Of a stretch of 13,536 bases of DNA, positions 1 through 8,245 are shown in pieces. The position numbers and the translations under genes were made by a program. The DNA comes from an uncultured Clostridia bacterium. Lineage in GTDB: Bacteria; Bacillota; Clostridia; UBA1381. Positions within the stretch are counted from its first letter, which is position 1. The number at the start of each line of letters is the position of its first letter. The notes under the pieces are model-generated. The model made no database searches, was not told the origin of the DNA, and saw nothing but the letters and a program-made list of their open reading frames with translations. The DNA is taken from positions 1-13,536 of the forward strand of contig CAKSRS010000064.1 in NCBI GenBank assembly GCA_934487205.1. Direction: 5' to 3'.

Positions 1-30
1 CTCCGGGACTTTTTTCTGATTATTTTCCAA
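1..30 (-). CDS. N-terminal fragment of an unidentified gene (TTG start), continues off the left edge
   Basis: Read on the minus strand, a strong ribosome binding site (GGGAGG, 38-43) lies 7 nt before a TTG codon at 30-28, followed by ten open codons to the window edge (MENNQKKVPE). A good minus-strand promoter stands just upstream (82-109), giving a leader of about 45 nt. Promoter, SD and open frame together make a real gene start likely. Ten residues are too few to assign a family; they are polar and charged, with no sign of a signal peptide yet. It is transcribed divergently from the phosphofructokinase gene. Confidence 0.5.
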   Translation of the reverse strand, partial: MENNQKKVPE

Positions 31-81
31 AATTACACCTCCCGTAATTTATATTTTCGCAAAAATACTTCCATTAAATAT

Positions 82-109
82 ATTATATCATATTTTTTTC
101 AAATATCAA
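82..109 (-). promoter_or_regulatory. Sigma-A promoter for the leftward gene at the window edge
   Basis: On the minus strand, -35 TTGATA (109-104) is separated by 16 nt from -10 TATAAT (87-82). The -10 is preceded by TGA, giving an extended -10 (TGnTATAAT). Transcription would start near 75. The -35 box lies only 10 bp from the -35 box of the opposing promoter at 120-148. Confidence 0.65.
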
Positions 110-119
110 GATTAAATGT

Positions 120-148
120 TTGACTTTTTCCGTAATTTTTTATATAAT
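120..148 (+). promoter_or_regulatory. Sigma-A promoter for the pfp-methyltransferase unit
   Basis: -35 TTGACT (120-125), a 17-nt spacer and -10 TATAAT (143-148) match the vegetative consensus at 11 of 12 positions. The predicted start near 155 gives a leader of about 34 nt to the ATG at 189. That start has an SD of GGAGG at 178-182, 6 nt before the codon. No riboswitch-sized leader is present. Confidence 0.8.
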
Positions 149-188
149 AGAATATGTGTGTAAAAATAATACAATTCGGAGGAAGAAA

Positions 189-1394
189 ATGATTAAAGGA
201 AACTTTGCCGTCGCGCAGTCCGGCGGACCGACAGCGGCAATAAATGCAACACTTTGCGGTGTTATCGAAGGTGCTTTTGCACAGGGCAGAAAGATTTACG
301 GTGCCGTAAATGGCGTACTCGGCGTTATAAACGGCAAATTCAGCAATTTAAACGAGACTTTTTCGAACATGGACAATCTGCAGCTTTTGAAAACAACGCC
401 ATCGGCATATCTCGGTTCATGCCGCTACAAGATGCCGAACCCTGAAGACAATACCGACATTTACGAAACAATATTCGATAATTTTAAAAAGTATGAAATT
501 TCCATGTTTATTTACATAGGCGGCAACGACTCTATGGATACGGTGCGCAAGCTTTCCGCTTACGCCAAGCTGCACGGCAAAGACACATGCATCGTAGGCG
601 TACCGAAAACCATTGATAACGACCTCATGAACACCGACCATACACCCGGATTTGGTTCAGCAGCAAAATTTGTAGCAACCGCCGTCAGCGAAATTGCGCG
701 CGACTGTGCAGTTTATGCCGACCCGTCAATAACCGTTGTGGAAATAATGGGGCGAAATGCCGGCTGGCTTACTGCAGCGTCTGCTCTTGCGCGCAGCAAT
801 ACTTCTGCCGCGCCGCACCTTATCTACCTTCCCGAAAAACCACTCGCCGTTGATAAGCTTATAAGCGATGTGGACGCGTGCAATGCACGAAACATGGTAA
901 TCACCGTTTCGGAAGGCATTAAAAATGAAAAGGGCGAATATTTCAGCAACCTTGCATGCAACACAAGTCATGATGAGTTCGGACATGCCCAGCTTTCCGG
1001 CTCGGCAAAAGTTGTTGAAAACATCTTAAAAACGAAATTCGGCATAAAAACGCGTTCCGTGGAACTGAACGTACTGCAAAGATGCAGCTCTCATTTCGCA
1101 TCATTAACAGACCTTGATGAATCCGTAAAAATCGGAAAAGCCGGTGCTATTGCTGCATCTGAAGGAAAATCCGGAGTTGTAATGGGATTTAAGCGTGTGG
1201 GTGAATACAAGGTGAATATTATAGAAAATGAAGCGACATCTGTTGCCAATCTCGAAAAAACAGTCCCCGACAGTTTTATAAACAGCACCGGTAACGACGT
1301 CACCGACGCATTTATCAATTACTGCCGTCCGCTTATTCAGGGCGAACCGACAATACTGACGGAAATGGGAATACCAAAGCATATATCGCTTTAA
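189..1394 (+). CDS. pfp: PPi-dependent 6-phosphofructokinase (diphosphate--fructose-6-phosphate 1-phosphotransferase)
   Basis: A 401-residue phosphofructokinase, cytosolic, interconverting fructose 6-phosphate and fructose 1,6-bisphosphate. Visible motifs from the ATG at 189: a nucleotide/PPi-loop GG pair (SGGP, residues 11-14), GGNDS (111-115), PKTIDND (139-145, with the catalytic Asp) and MGRNAGW (187-193, F6P binding). In ATP-dependent enzymes the corresponding motifs are GGDGS and PGTIDND. Asp in place of Gly in the first and Lys in place of Gly in the second are the established marks of PPi-dependent enzymes, so PPi is the inferred phosphoryl donor and the reaction would be reversible. 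Length fits the clostridial PPi-type group (about 400, against about 320 for ATP-PfkA). An in-frame extension upstream to 120 exists but overlaps the promoter; the ATG at 189 with its SD is clearly the start. First gene of a two-gene unit. Confidence 0.93.
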   Translation: MIKGNFAVAQSGGPTAAINATLCGVIEGAFAQGRKIYGAVNGVLGVINGKFSNLNETFSNMDNLQLLKTTPSAYLGSCRYKMPNPEDNTDIYETIFDNFKKYEISMFIYIGGNDSMDTVRKLSAYAKLHGKDTCIVGVPKTIDNDLMNTDHTPGFGSAAKFVATAVSEIARDCAVYADPSITVVEIMGRNAGWLTAASALARSNTSAAPHLIYLPEKPLAVDKLISDVDACNARNMVITVSEGIKNEKGEYFSNLACNTSHDEFGHAQLSGSAKVVENILKTKFGIKTRSVELNVLQRCSSHFASLTDLDESVKIGKAGAIAASEGKSGVVMGFKRVGEYKVNIIENEATSVANLEKTVPDSFINSTGNDVTDAFINYCRPLIQGEPTILTEMGIPKHISL

Positions 1395-1413
1395 GGACAA
1401 GCAAGGAGAAAAA

Positions 1414-2547
1414 ATGGATAAATTTGAAATAATAATTCCGTGCCTTTTCGGAATGGAGGCTTTTGTGACACGCGAGTTGAAATGGCTCGGATACGAACCG
1501 AGCCATGTTGAGGACGGCAGAGTCACATTCATCGGCGACCTTGACGCCGTATGCCGTGCAAATCTGTGGCTGCGTTGCGGCGAACGCGTTCTCATAAAAG
1601 TCGGCGAGTTTAATGCAGTCACGTTTGATGAGCTGTTTGAAAAGACAAAGGCCCTCGATTGGTCAAAGTGGCTGCCGCGCAGCGCCGCCTTCCCCGTAAA
1701 AGGATTTTGTCTCAAATCCGTTCTTGCCAGTATGCGCGATTGCCAGGCAATAATCAAAAAAGCAATTGTATCATCTTTATCGGCAAAATATGGGATAGAA
1801 TGGTTTGAAGAGACAGGCACGCTGTATCAGATACAATTTTCAATGCTGAAAGACCGCGCTACGCTGATGATTGACACTTCGGGCGACGGACTTCATAAGC
1901 GCGGCTACCGCCGTGTTGCCAATGCGGCGCCGCTTAAGGAAACAATCGCCGCCGCAATGGTCATGATGAGCTACTGGAAGTTCGAATACCCGCTGTGCGA
2001 CCCGTTCTGCGGCAGCGGCACCATTCCGATTGAGGCAGCGATGTTTAAACGAAATATTGCCCCGGGGCTTATGCGTTACTTTGCGGCAGAACAATTTGAG
2101 CAGTTCGGCGAACGCCAATGGTCTTTGATTCGTGAAGATGCAGAGTCACAGCGCCGCGCTACTCCGCTTAATATTTTTGCCTACGATATCGACCCTGATG
2201 CAGTTAATATCGCCCGCGAAAATGTGCGCATTGCCGGCTTGGACGATGTTATATTCCCGCGCATAGGTGATGCGACAAAATTTTCGTCTGATGAGCCGTA
2301 CGGCAGCATAATATGCAATCCGCCATACGGCGAACGGCTTAGCGACGCGGATTCCTGTGCGGAATTATACGCGCAAATCGGCAAATCCTTTGCCGCACTT
2401 CCCGATTGGTCATACTATATTCTTGCATCGGACGAACATTTTGAAAAGCATTTCGGCAAAAAGGCAGACAAGCGCCGTAAAATATACAATGGCATGATAA
2501 AGTGCGGTATTTATCAATATTTCGGCAATCGTCCGCCGAAAAAATAA
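1414..2547 (+). CDS. THUMP-domain class I rRNA N2-guanine methyltransferase (RlmL/YpsC family)
   Basis: A 377-residue SAM-dependent RNA methyltransferase of the RlmL-N/YpsC family, expected to methylate a guanine N2 in 23S rRNA. The N-terminal part (about 1-60) is the ferredoxin-like domain of this family and about 65-155 is the THUMP RNA-binding domain. The Rossmann methyltransferase follows from about 165: DPFCGSGT (196-203) is the SAM-binding motif I, an acidic YDIDPDA stretch sits at 257-263, and NPPYG (302-306) is the N/D-PP-Y/F motif of base-amino methyltransferases. It starts 19 nt after pfp, with AAGGAG at 1403-1408 and ATG at 1414, so the two genes are probably cotranscribed. Length matches the family (about 370-385). 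The exact target guanine is inferred from E. coli RlmL and cannot be read from the sequence. Confidence 0.9.
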   Translation: MDKFEIIIPCLFGMEAFVTRELKWLGYEPSHVEDGRVTFIGDLDAVCRANLWLRCGERVLIKVGEFNAVTFDELFEKTKALDWSKWLPRSAAFPVKGFCLKSVLASMRDCQAIIKKAIVSSLSAKYGIEWFEETGTLYQIQFSMLKDRATLMIDTSGDGLHKRGYRRVANAAPLKETIAAAMVMMSYWKFEYPLCDPFCGSGTIPIEAAMFKRNIAPGLMRYFAAEQFEQFGERQWSLIREDAESQRRATPLNIFAYDIDPDAVNIARENVRIAGLDDVIFPRIGDATKFSSDEPYGSIICNPPYGERLSDADSCAELYAQIGKSFAALPDWSYYILASDEHFEKHFGKKADKRRKIYNGMIKCGIYQYFGNRPPKK

Positions 2548-2572
2548 AAAAAAACAGTTTTAAACTTAATTA

Positions 2573-2591
2573 CCGCCCGCATTGTGGGCGG
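2573..2591. terminator. GC-rich hairpin in the convergent intergenic region
   Basis: CCGCCC (2573-2578) pairs perfectly with GGGCGG (2586-2591) around a 7-nt loop. There is no U-tract directly after it on the plus strand. On the minus strand it is followed, after about 20 AT-rich nt, by a run of nine T. It could act as a back-up terminator for the leftward operon or as a stabilising 3' end for the plus-strand unit. Confidence 0.45.
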
Positions 2592-2600
2592 CAGTTCAAC

Positions 2601-2655
2601 AAAAAGCCGACCTCCCGGCTACCAGATTTTTTGGTCTGACTTTTGGGGGTCGGCT
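2601..2655 (-). terminator. Compound stem-loop, probable intrinsic terminator of the seven-gene minus-strand operon
   Basis: AGCCGACC (2605-2612) pairs perfectly with GGTCGGCT (2648-2655). The enclosed 35 nt hold further small self-complementary parts: AGCCG/CGGCT (2605-2609 and 2616-2620) competes with the outer stem, and ACCA/TGGT (2621-2624, 2632-2635) or CAGA/TCTG can form an inner hairpin. On the minus strand the stem is followed at once by TTTTT (2605-2601), the usual form of a Rho-independent terminator, about 57 nt after the last stop codon of the operon. The inner structure is more elaborate than a plain terminator needs; see findings. Confidence 0.65.
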
Positions 2656-2712
2656 CAAATCGTGTATTTTTTTGACAACAGCGGTCGGAACATTTTTCCC
2701 CGTCGTTTCATT

Positions 2713-4569
2713 TTATTTGTTAATTACAACATGGTTGAACGTCGGAACAATTTTTCTGAGTTCATCAACCACATCATCGGATTTATTTTCTGCCGCAGTT
2801 TTTTTAATTTTTTCAAGACTTTCTATAAATTCGGTCTCATTAATCTCTATCTGATGACCGATGAATATTTTTTTATTGACGGTTTCCCTTAAGCCTTCCT
2901 CCGACATTAACAGTTCTTCGAAAAGCTTTTCGCCCGGACGCAAACCCGTGAATTTTATTTTTATATCCTTATACGGTTCTTTGCCGTGCAATTTTATAAG
3001 ATTTTCCGCCAAAGTCACAATTTTTACCGGTTCTCCCATATCAAGTACAAATATTTCTCCGCCGTGCGCTAAGGTTCCTGCCTGCAAAATCAGCGAAACC
3101 GCTTCGGGAATAGTCATAAAATACCGTATAATATCCGGGTGCGTTACCGTAAGAGGACCGCCCGCCGCCAGCTGTTTTTCAAAAAGCGGTATTACCGACC
3201 CGTTCGAGCCCAGGACATTGCCGAATCGAACAGACACAAATTCCGTGAAATTACTCCTCTGTGCAAAATATTGCACAATCATCTCACAGCAGCGTTTTGT
3301 CGCGCCCATAACATTTGTCGGATTTACAGCCTTATCCGTTGAAACGAGCACAAACTTTTTCACTTTGAATTTCTCCGCAAGGATCGCAACATTGTATGTT
3401 CCGGCAACATTGTTCTTTATCGCTTCTTCGGGACTTGTTTCCATAAGCGGCACATGCTTATGCGCAGCCGCATGATACACAAGCTCCGGTTTAAACATCT
3501 CAAACAAAGTGTGCATCTTGTCATAATCTCTTACCGATGCTATGCGCACTTCAAGATTAAGATCATCGTACGCCGCAAGCAGTTCCTGCTGAATATCATA
3601 TGCATTATTTTCATAAATATCAACAATAATAAGCTGTTTCGGCTCATATTTTGCAATCTGACGGCATAACTCCGAACCGATTGAACCGCCTCCGCCCGTC
3701 ACCATGCATACTTTGCCTTTTACCATTTGTCTGACTTCATAATCGTCAAACCGTACAACATCACGGCCCAAAAGATCCTCAATATTAATATTCTTTGCCT
3801 GATTCAGCAAATCGCCATGAATCATAGCCTCCTGCAAAAGCGGTACAACCTTTACCTCGCACACGGTTTCTGAACAAATATTAAGTATTTGCTTTCTTTG
3901 CGCCGAACTGCATGAGGGAATAGCAAGCAATATCGTATTAATTTTCATTTTTTCGGCAAGCTGCGGAATATCCTTAATCATTCCGCCAACCATAACACCG
4001 TGAAGTTTTCTGCCAAGCTTTGTCGGGTCATCATCTACAACTACGATAGGCATATATTTATTGCTGTGCCCCATCTCGACAATAACCTTATTTCCTGCCT
4101 CGCCGGCACCGATTATCATTGTCCTTTTGCCGTTTTTTATATCTCCGCTGGTAAATTTAAAATATATGTACGTGTACATCATACGCAGTGCCACTATAAT
4201 GCACAGGCTGAGTATTGTGCTGACAAAAACAAATATATTTGAAAAATCGTCCGGCGATGCTATCATAATCGCATAATACAGCACCAATCCGCAGGCAACG
4301 CCGCAGATACACTGCAAAAAATCGCCCGCCGACGCATACCGCCAAATATTTTTATATACTCCGCACATTCTCAGGCAGAATACTATACATACCGTCAAAA
4401 TCGTGGAATTTAAAATAACTTCCCGCGAATTTAGGGTGATTTTCAGTCCAAAATCCGACTCCGTCACAAAAGCAATCAGAAAATACACCGCCAAACACGA
4501 CAATATGCATGCTGCAATATCAGCCATTGCCAGCACAATTGTTTTTTTGTGCTTTAAGAAAAATTTCAT
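2713..4569 (-). CDS. Membrane-bound nucleotide-sugar 4,6-dehydratase (WbpM/PglF/CapD family)
   Basis: A 618-residue membrane enzyme; the family removes water from UDP-GlcNAc to give a 4-keto-6-deoxy sugar for glycans, capsule or glycoprotein linkers. Four N-terminal hydrophobic helices are visible (about 12-35, 48-70, 82-104, 110-135). A first Rossmann region follows with GAGEAG (154-159), then the catalytic short-chain dehydrogenase domain with TGGGGSIGSE (291-300). The active-site stretch TDK (411-413) ... MGATK (421-425) has Met where ordinary SDR enzymes carry the catalytic Tyr, which is the family's hallmark. RPGEKLFEEL (544-553) is the C-terminal family motif. Length is typical (600-650). 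ATG at 4569 has GGGGAT about 6 nt upstream and lies 20 nt after proS, so it is the last gene of the operon. No glycosyltransferase or sugar aminotransferase is beside it, so the exact product is unknown. Confidence 0.88.
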   Translation of the reverse strand: MKFFLKHKKTIVLAMADIAACILSCLAVYFLIAFVTESDFGLKITLNSREVILNSTILTVCIVFCLRMCGVYKNIWRYASAGDFLQCICGVACGLVLYYAIMIASPDDFSNIFVFVSTILSLCIIVALRMMYTYIYFKFTSGDIKNGKRTMIIGAGEAGNKVIVEMGHSNKYMPIVVVDDDPTKLGRKLHGVMVGGMIKDIPQLAEKMKINTILLAIPSCSSAQRKQILNICSETVCEVKVVPLLQEAMIHGDLLNQAKNINIEDLLGRDVVRFDDYEVRQMVKGKVCMVTGGGGSIGSELCRQIAKYEPKQLIIVDIYENNAYDIQQELLAAYDDLNLEVRIASVRDYDKMHTLFEMFKPELVYHAAAHKHVPLMETSPEEAIKNNVAGTYNVAILAEKFKVKKFVLVSTDKAVNPTNVMGATKRCCEMIVQYFAQRSNFTEFVSVRFGNVLGSNGSVIPLFEKQLAAGGPLTVTHPDIIRYFMTIPEAVSLILQAGTLAHGGEIFVLDMGEPVKIVTLAENLIKLHGKEPYKDIKIKFTGLRPGEKLFEELLMSEEGLRETVNKKIFIGHQIEINETEFIESLEKIKKTAAENKSDDVVDELRKIVPTFNHVVINK

Positions 4570-4589
4570 CTAAGAATCCCCGTTTCCTA

Positions 4590-6296
4590 TTACTTATTTT
4601 CTCTGATATATTTTATTGCATTTTCTACAGCTGACTCATTTGTAAGTTCCATAGTTTTCGCTGAATTGCGCAGCTTGTATTCCACAATTCCGTCGCCGCA
4701 TTTTTTGCCGACAACAATCTTGAGCGGTATGCCGATTAAATCCGCATCTTTAAATTTAACTCCCGCTCTTTCCTCTCTGTCATCAAGCAGCGCGTCAATA
4801 CCGTTTTCCTTTAAAGTGCCGTAGATTTCCTCCGCCATTGCCATTTGCGCGGGCTCTTTTGCGTTAACGGGAATTACTATCACTTCAAATGGAGCAATCG
4901 ACGGCGGCAGAATTATTCCGTCTTCGTCATTGCCTTGCTCAATTGCCGCTGAAATGCATCTTGTTACGCCAATTCCATAACAACCCATAATAACAACTGT
5001 CTGTTTGCCGGACTCGTCGGTACTTGTAAGTCCAAGAGCTTTCGAATATTTTGTGCCGAGCTTGAATATATGCCCGACTTCTATTCCCTGTGCCGTTTTA
5101 ATCGGGTTTCCGCATTTCGGGCATGCGTCCCCGTCGGTAATTACACGGATATCCGCAACAACTGTCGGCTTAAAATCACGGTGAATATTGACATTTTTAT
5201 AATGATAATCCGTTTCATTTGCGCCGACTATAAAGTTACGCATCTTTTCCACTTCATTATCAACATAAACGGGAATCTCAAGACCGATTGGTCCCGCAAA
5301 TCCGACTTGCGCATTCGTCAATTCGCGCACGATTGACGGTGCGGCAAGTTCCAAATCGTCCACGCAGCCTACAAGATTTTTCAACTTTACTTCATTAATT
5401 TCGCGGTCGCCGCGAACCATAGCCGCTATGTATTTATCGTCCGCTTTATAAATAATTGTTTTTGCGAACACATACGGCTCCGTTCCCATAAATTCAACAA
5501 GTTCCTCAATCGTATGCGCGTTCGGGGTTTTTACCTTTTCAAGCGCCAGATCGCCTTCGGCAAACTCCTTTTCCGTCGGAACACATGGCGCTTTTTCATA
5601 GTTAGCCGCATATCCGCACTCATCGCAATATGCAATGCTGTCCTCGCCTACGGGCGATTTTACCATAAATTCCTGACTTCCGCTGCCGCCCATAGCGCCG
5701 GAGTCGGCATCAACGATAGTAAAATCGAGTCCGAGACGCTTAAAAATTCTGCAGTATGCGTCATACATTTTTTTGTATGACTCGTCAAGTCCTTTTTCAT
5801 TCAAATCAAAACTGTACGCGTCTTTCATGATAAATTCACGACTGCGCATTAAGCCGAAACGCGGTCTGCCTTCATCGCGGTATTTCGTCTGCACCTGATA
5901 CAGCGTCATCGGAAATTCCTTATACGAACGAACTTCATCTATAACCGTTTGCGTGAACGGTTCCTCATGCGTAGGCCCCAGGCAATAGTCTCTGCCGTAT
6001 CTGTCCTTCATTTTAAACATGGACGGCCCGAAAACTTCCCATCTTCCCGACGTCTGATATGCCTCCGCCGGCAGCAACGCCGGCATCAAAAGCTCCTGTG
6101 CACCGGCATTATCCATTTCCTCACGGATAATTTTTTCCACCTTTTTCAGTGTTCTTAAGCCCAGCGGCAGATATGAATATATGCCCGCGGCCGCACGTCT
6201 TATATATGCAGCGCGCAGCATGAGCTTATGACTCGTGATTTCCGCCTCGGCAGGTACCTCGCGCAGAGTGGGTACCAGCAAATTTTTCATTCTCAT
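4590..6296 (-). CDS. proS: Prolyl-tRNA synthetase, bacterial type with editing domain
   Basis: A 568-residue class II synthetase that charges tRNA-Pro in the cytosol. The N-terminal catalytic part shows motif 1 around GAQELLMP (65-72) and motif 2 from YRDEGRPRFG through SREFIMKDAYSF (139-163). The inserted editing (YbaK-like) domain lies at about 225-400, flanked by two CxxC pairs (224/227 and 392/395). Motif 3, GCYGIGVTR, is at 438-446, followed by the anticodon-binding domain to the C-terminus. Size matches bacterial ProS (about 565-575). The start is fixed between an in-frame TGA at 6305-6303 and the ATG at 6296, but the best SD (AGGAAGG, 6317-6311) is 14 nt away, longer than usual. It follows metG after 27 nt. 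No T-box leader is present, consistent with internal operon position. Confidence 0.97.
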   Translation of the reverse strand: MRMKNLLVPTLREVPAEAEITSHKLMLRAAYIRRAAAGIYSYLPLGLRTLKKVEKIIREEMDNAGAQELLMPALLPAEAYQTSGRWEVFGPSMFKMKDRYGRDYCLGPTHEEPFTQTVIDEVRSYKEFPMTLYQVQTKYRDEGRPRFGLMRSREFIMKDAYSFDLNEKGLDESYKKMYDAYCRIFKRLGLDFTIVDADSGAMGGSGSQEFMVKSPVGEDSIAYCDECGYAANYEKAPCVPTEKEFAEGDLALEKVKTPNAHTIEELVEFMGTEPYVFAKTIIYKADDKYIAAMVRGDREINEVKLKNLVGCVDDLELAAPSIVRELTNAQVGFAGPIGLEIPVYVDNEVEKMRNFIVGANETDYHYKNVNIHRDFKPTVVADIRVITDGDACPKCGNPIKTAQGIEVGHIFKLGTKYSKALGLTSTDESGKQTVVIMGCYGIGVTRCISAAIEQGNDEDGIILPPSIAPFEVIVIPVNAKEPAQMAMAEEIYGTLKENGIDALLDDREERAGVKFKDADLIGIPLKIVVGKKCGDGIVEYKLRNSAKTMELTNESAVENAIKYIRENK

Positions 6297-6323
6297 AATA
6301 TTTCAAAATTCCTTCCTGATTTA

Positions 6324-8243
6324 TTATACAATTTCGGCGCCGCTTTGAATATCGTCAACAGTAGTCAAAGCTGTCAGCTTTCCGTCAAATTCCGCCGATA
6401 AAATCATGCCCTGCGATTCAAGTCCCATCATTTTCCTTGGCTTAAAGTTAGCAATGAAAACAACATTTTTGCCCACCAAATCGCTTGGGGCATAATACTT
6501 TGCAATACCCGATAAAATCTGACGCGTTTCATTCCCTGTTTCAAGAACAAATCGCAAAAGTTTTTCCGATTTTTTCACACGTTCACATTCAAGAACTTTT
6601 CCCACGCGGATATCAATCTTTTCAAAATCATCAAAATCACAATAATCCTTAAATGGTGATATTTTGATTTTATCCTCCGGCTCATTTTCCGCTGCAAGTT
6701 CTTCAAGTTTCTTTTCCGCATCAATACGCGCGAAAAGCGGAACGGCATCGCCAACCTTCGTCCCCGGTTTTGTTACGCCGAATTTTTGAACACTGTCATA
6801 CGACAAGTCTTCCGCATTAATCTGCGCCGCGATTTTCGCTGCCGTTTCCGGTATGAATGACTGCAAAAGTCCCGCAATTATACGTATCGCCTCTGTCAGG
6901 TTATAAAGCACAGTTTCAAGGCGCGGCTTGTCATCTTCATTTTTCGCCAGCACCCACGGCATTGTTTCATCGATATATTTATTTGCGCGGTCAACAATTT
7001 TCCAGATTTCGTCAAGACTGTCGGCAATATGCCACGTCTCCATCTTTTTAACAACCTTGCCGACAGCGCCGGTGCATACAGCTTTCAAGTCATCATCATA
7101 ATCGCCCGAATTTTCGCTGCTGCCGATTACTCCGCCAAAATATTTGTTAATCATTGCAACCGTACGGTTCACAAGATTTCCGAGAGTATTTGCAAGGTCG
7201 GAATTGTATCTTGCGATAAAGGTATCATACGTAATGTTTCCGTCCTGCGCATACGGCATTTCATGCAAAGAATAATAACGAACCGCGTCAACGCCGAAAT
7301 GGCGAACCAAATCTTCGGCATATATGACGTTTCCACGCGATTTTGACATTTTTTCTTCACCAAACAGCATCCATGGGTGACCGAATACCTGTTTGGGGAG
7401 CGGCTCACCGAGAGCCATAAGCATGATCGGCCAGTAAATTGTGTGAAAACGCAAAATGTCTTTGCCGATTACATGTAAGTCCGCTGGCCAGTATTTTTGA
7501 TATAATTCGCCCTTTTCGTCCGGCGTATATCCCAGCGCTGTAATATAATTTGAAAGCGCGTCAATCCATACATATATAACATGTTTCGGGTCAAATTCAA
7601 CCGGAATTCCCCACGTAAAGCTTGTCCGCGATACACACAAATCCTGCAGTCCCGGCTTAAGGAAATTGTTAATCATTTCCTTTTTGCGCGATTCCGGACA
7701 TATAAATCCCGGATTATCTTTAATATACTGCATCAATCTGTCCTGATATTTGCTCATTTTAAAGAAGTACGCTTCTTCTTTGGTCTTTTTTACTTCTCTG
7801 CCGCAGTCAGGACATTTTCCGTCTTTAAGCTGCGTTTCCGTCCAGAATGATTCGCACGGAGTACAGTACCAGCCTTCATATTCCGATTTATAAATATCGC
7901 CTTGGTCATAAAGCTTTTTAAAAATCTTTTTAACCGCCTCGACGTGATATTCGTCGGTCGTTCTGATGAAGTGGTCATAGCTGATATTCAGCATATCGGC
8001 TATGTCCTTTATCTGCGCCGCAATTTTGTCAACATATGCTTTTGGCGCAATACCTTCCTTTTCCGCGATTTCCTGGATTTTCTGACCGTGCTCGTCCGTT
8101 CCCGTCAGGAAGAACACATTGTCCCCCAAAAATCTGCGGAAACGCGCTATAGCGTCCGTCAAAATAATCTCATAGGTGTTACCGATATGCGGCTTGCGCG
8201 ATGTATACGCAATCGCGGTGGTAACATAAAATTTTTCACCCAT
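6324..8243 (-). CDS. metG: Methionyl-tRNA synthetase with C-terminal tRNA-binding domain
   Basis: A 639-residue class I synthetase that charges initiator and elongator tRNA-Met. The ATP-site signature appears as PHIGN (18-22), a variant of HIGH that I know from clostridial MetRS. The knuckle carries CxxC twice (127/130 and 144/147), a probable zinc site. KMSKS is at 298-302. An anticodon-binding helical region follows, and the last ~100 residues, beginning near FEKIDIRVGKV, form an EMAP/Trbp111-type tRNA-binding domain used for dimerisation and tRNA capture. The ATG at 8243 starts 2 nt after the permease stop codon, and its SD AAGGAG lies inside the last codons of that gene, so translation is probably coupled. 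Complete length for the group. Confidence 0.97.
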   Translation of the reverse strand: MGEKFYVTTAIAYTSRKPHIGNTYEIILTDAIARFRRFLGDNVFFLTGTDEHGQKIQEIAEKEGIAPKAYVDKIAAQIKDIADMLNISYDHFIRTTDEYHVEAVKKIFKKLYDQGDIYKSEYEGWYCTPCESFWTETQLKDGKCPDCGREVKKTKEEAYFFKMSKYQDRLMQYIKDNPGFICPESRKKEMINNFLKPGLQDLCVSRTSFTWGIPVEFDPKHVIYVWIDALSNYITALGYTPDEKGELYQKYWPADLHVIGKDILRFHTIYWPIMLMALGEPLPKQVFGHPWMLFGEEKMSKSRGNVIYAEDLVRHFGVDAVRYYSLHEMPYAQDGNITYDTFIARYNSDLANTLGNLVNRTVAMINKYFGGVIGSSENSGDYDDDLKAVCTGAVGKVVKKMETWHIADSLDEIWKIVDRANKYIDETMPWVLAKNEDDKPRLETVLYNLTEAIRIIAGLLQSFIPETAAKIAAQINAEDLSYDSVQKFGVTKPGTKVGDAVPLFARIDAEKKLEELAAENEPEDKIKISPFKDYCDFDDFEKIDIRVGKVLECERVKKSEKLLRFVLETGNETRQILSGIAKYYAPSDLVGKNVVFIANFKPRKMMGLESQGMILSAEFDGKLTALTTVDDIQSGAEIV

Positions 8244-8245
8244 CT

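Noticed and set aside
1104..1820. 238-codon minus-strand open frame across the pfp-methyltransferase junction
   Set aside because: It lies fully antisense to two well-supported genes, has no SD, and its protein shows low-complexity Ser/Arg-rich composition with no family features.
2582..2892. Two overlapping plus-strand frames of 90-102 codons spanning the palindromes
   Set aside because: They run through a terminator-like structure and then antisense through the dehydratase gene; composition is Phe-rich as expected from reverse-complement of Lys/Glu codons.
8178..8192. HIGN in place of HIGH in MetRS as a possible active-site defect
   Set aside because: The last position of this motif varies in clostridial MetRS, and KMSKS, the zinc cysteines and full length are intact.
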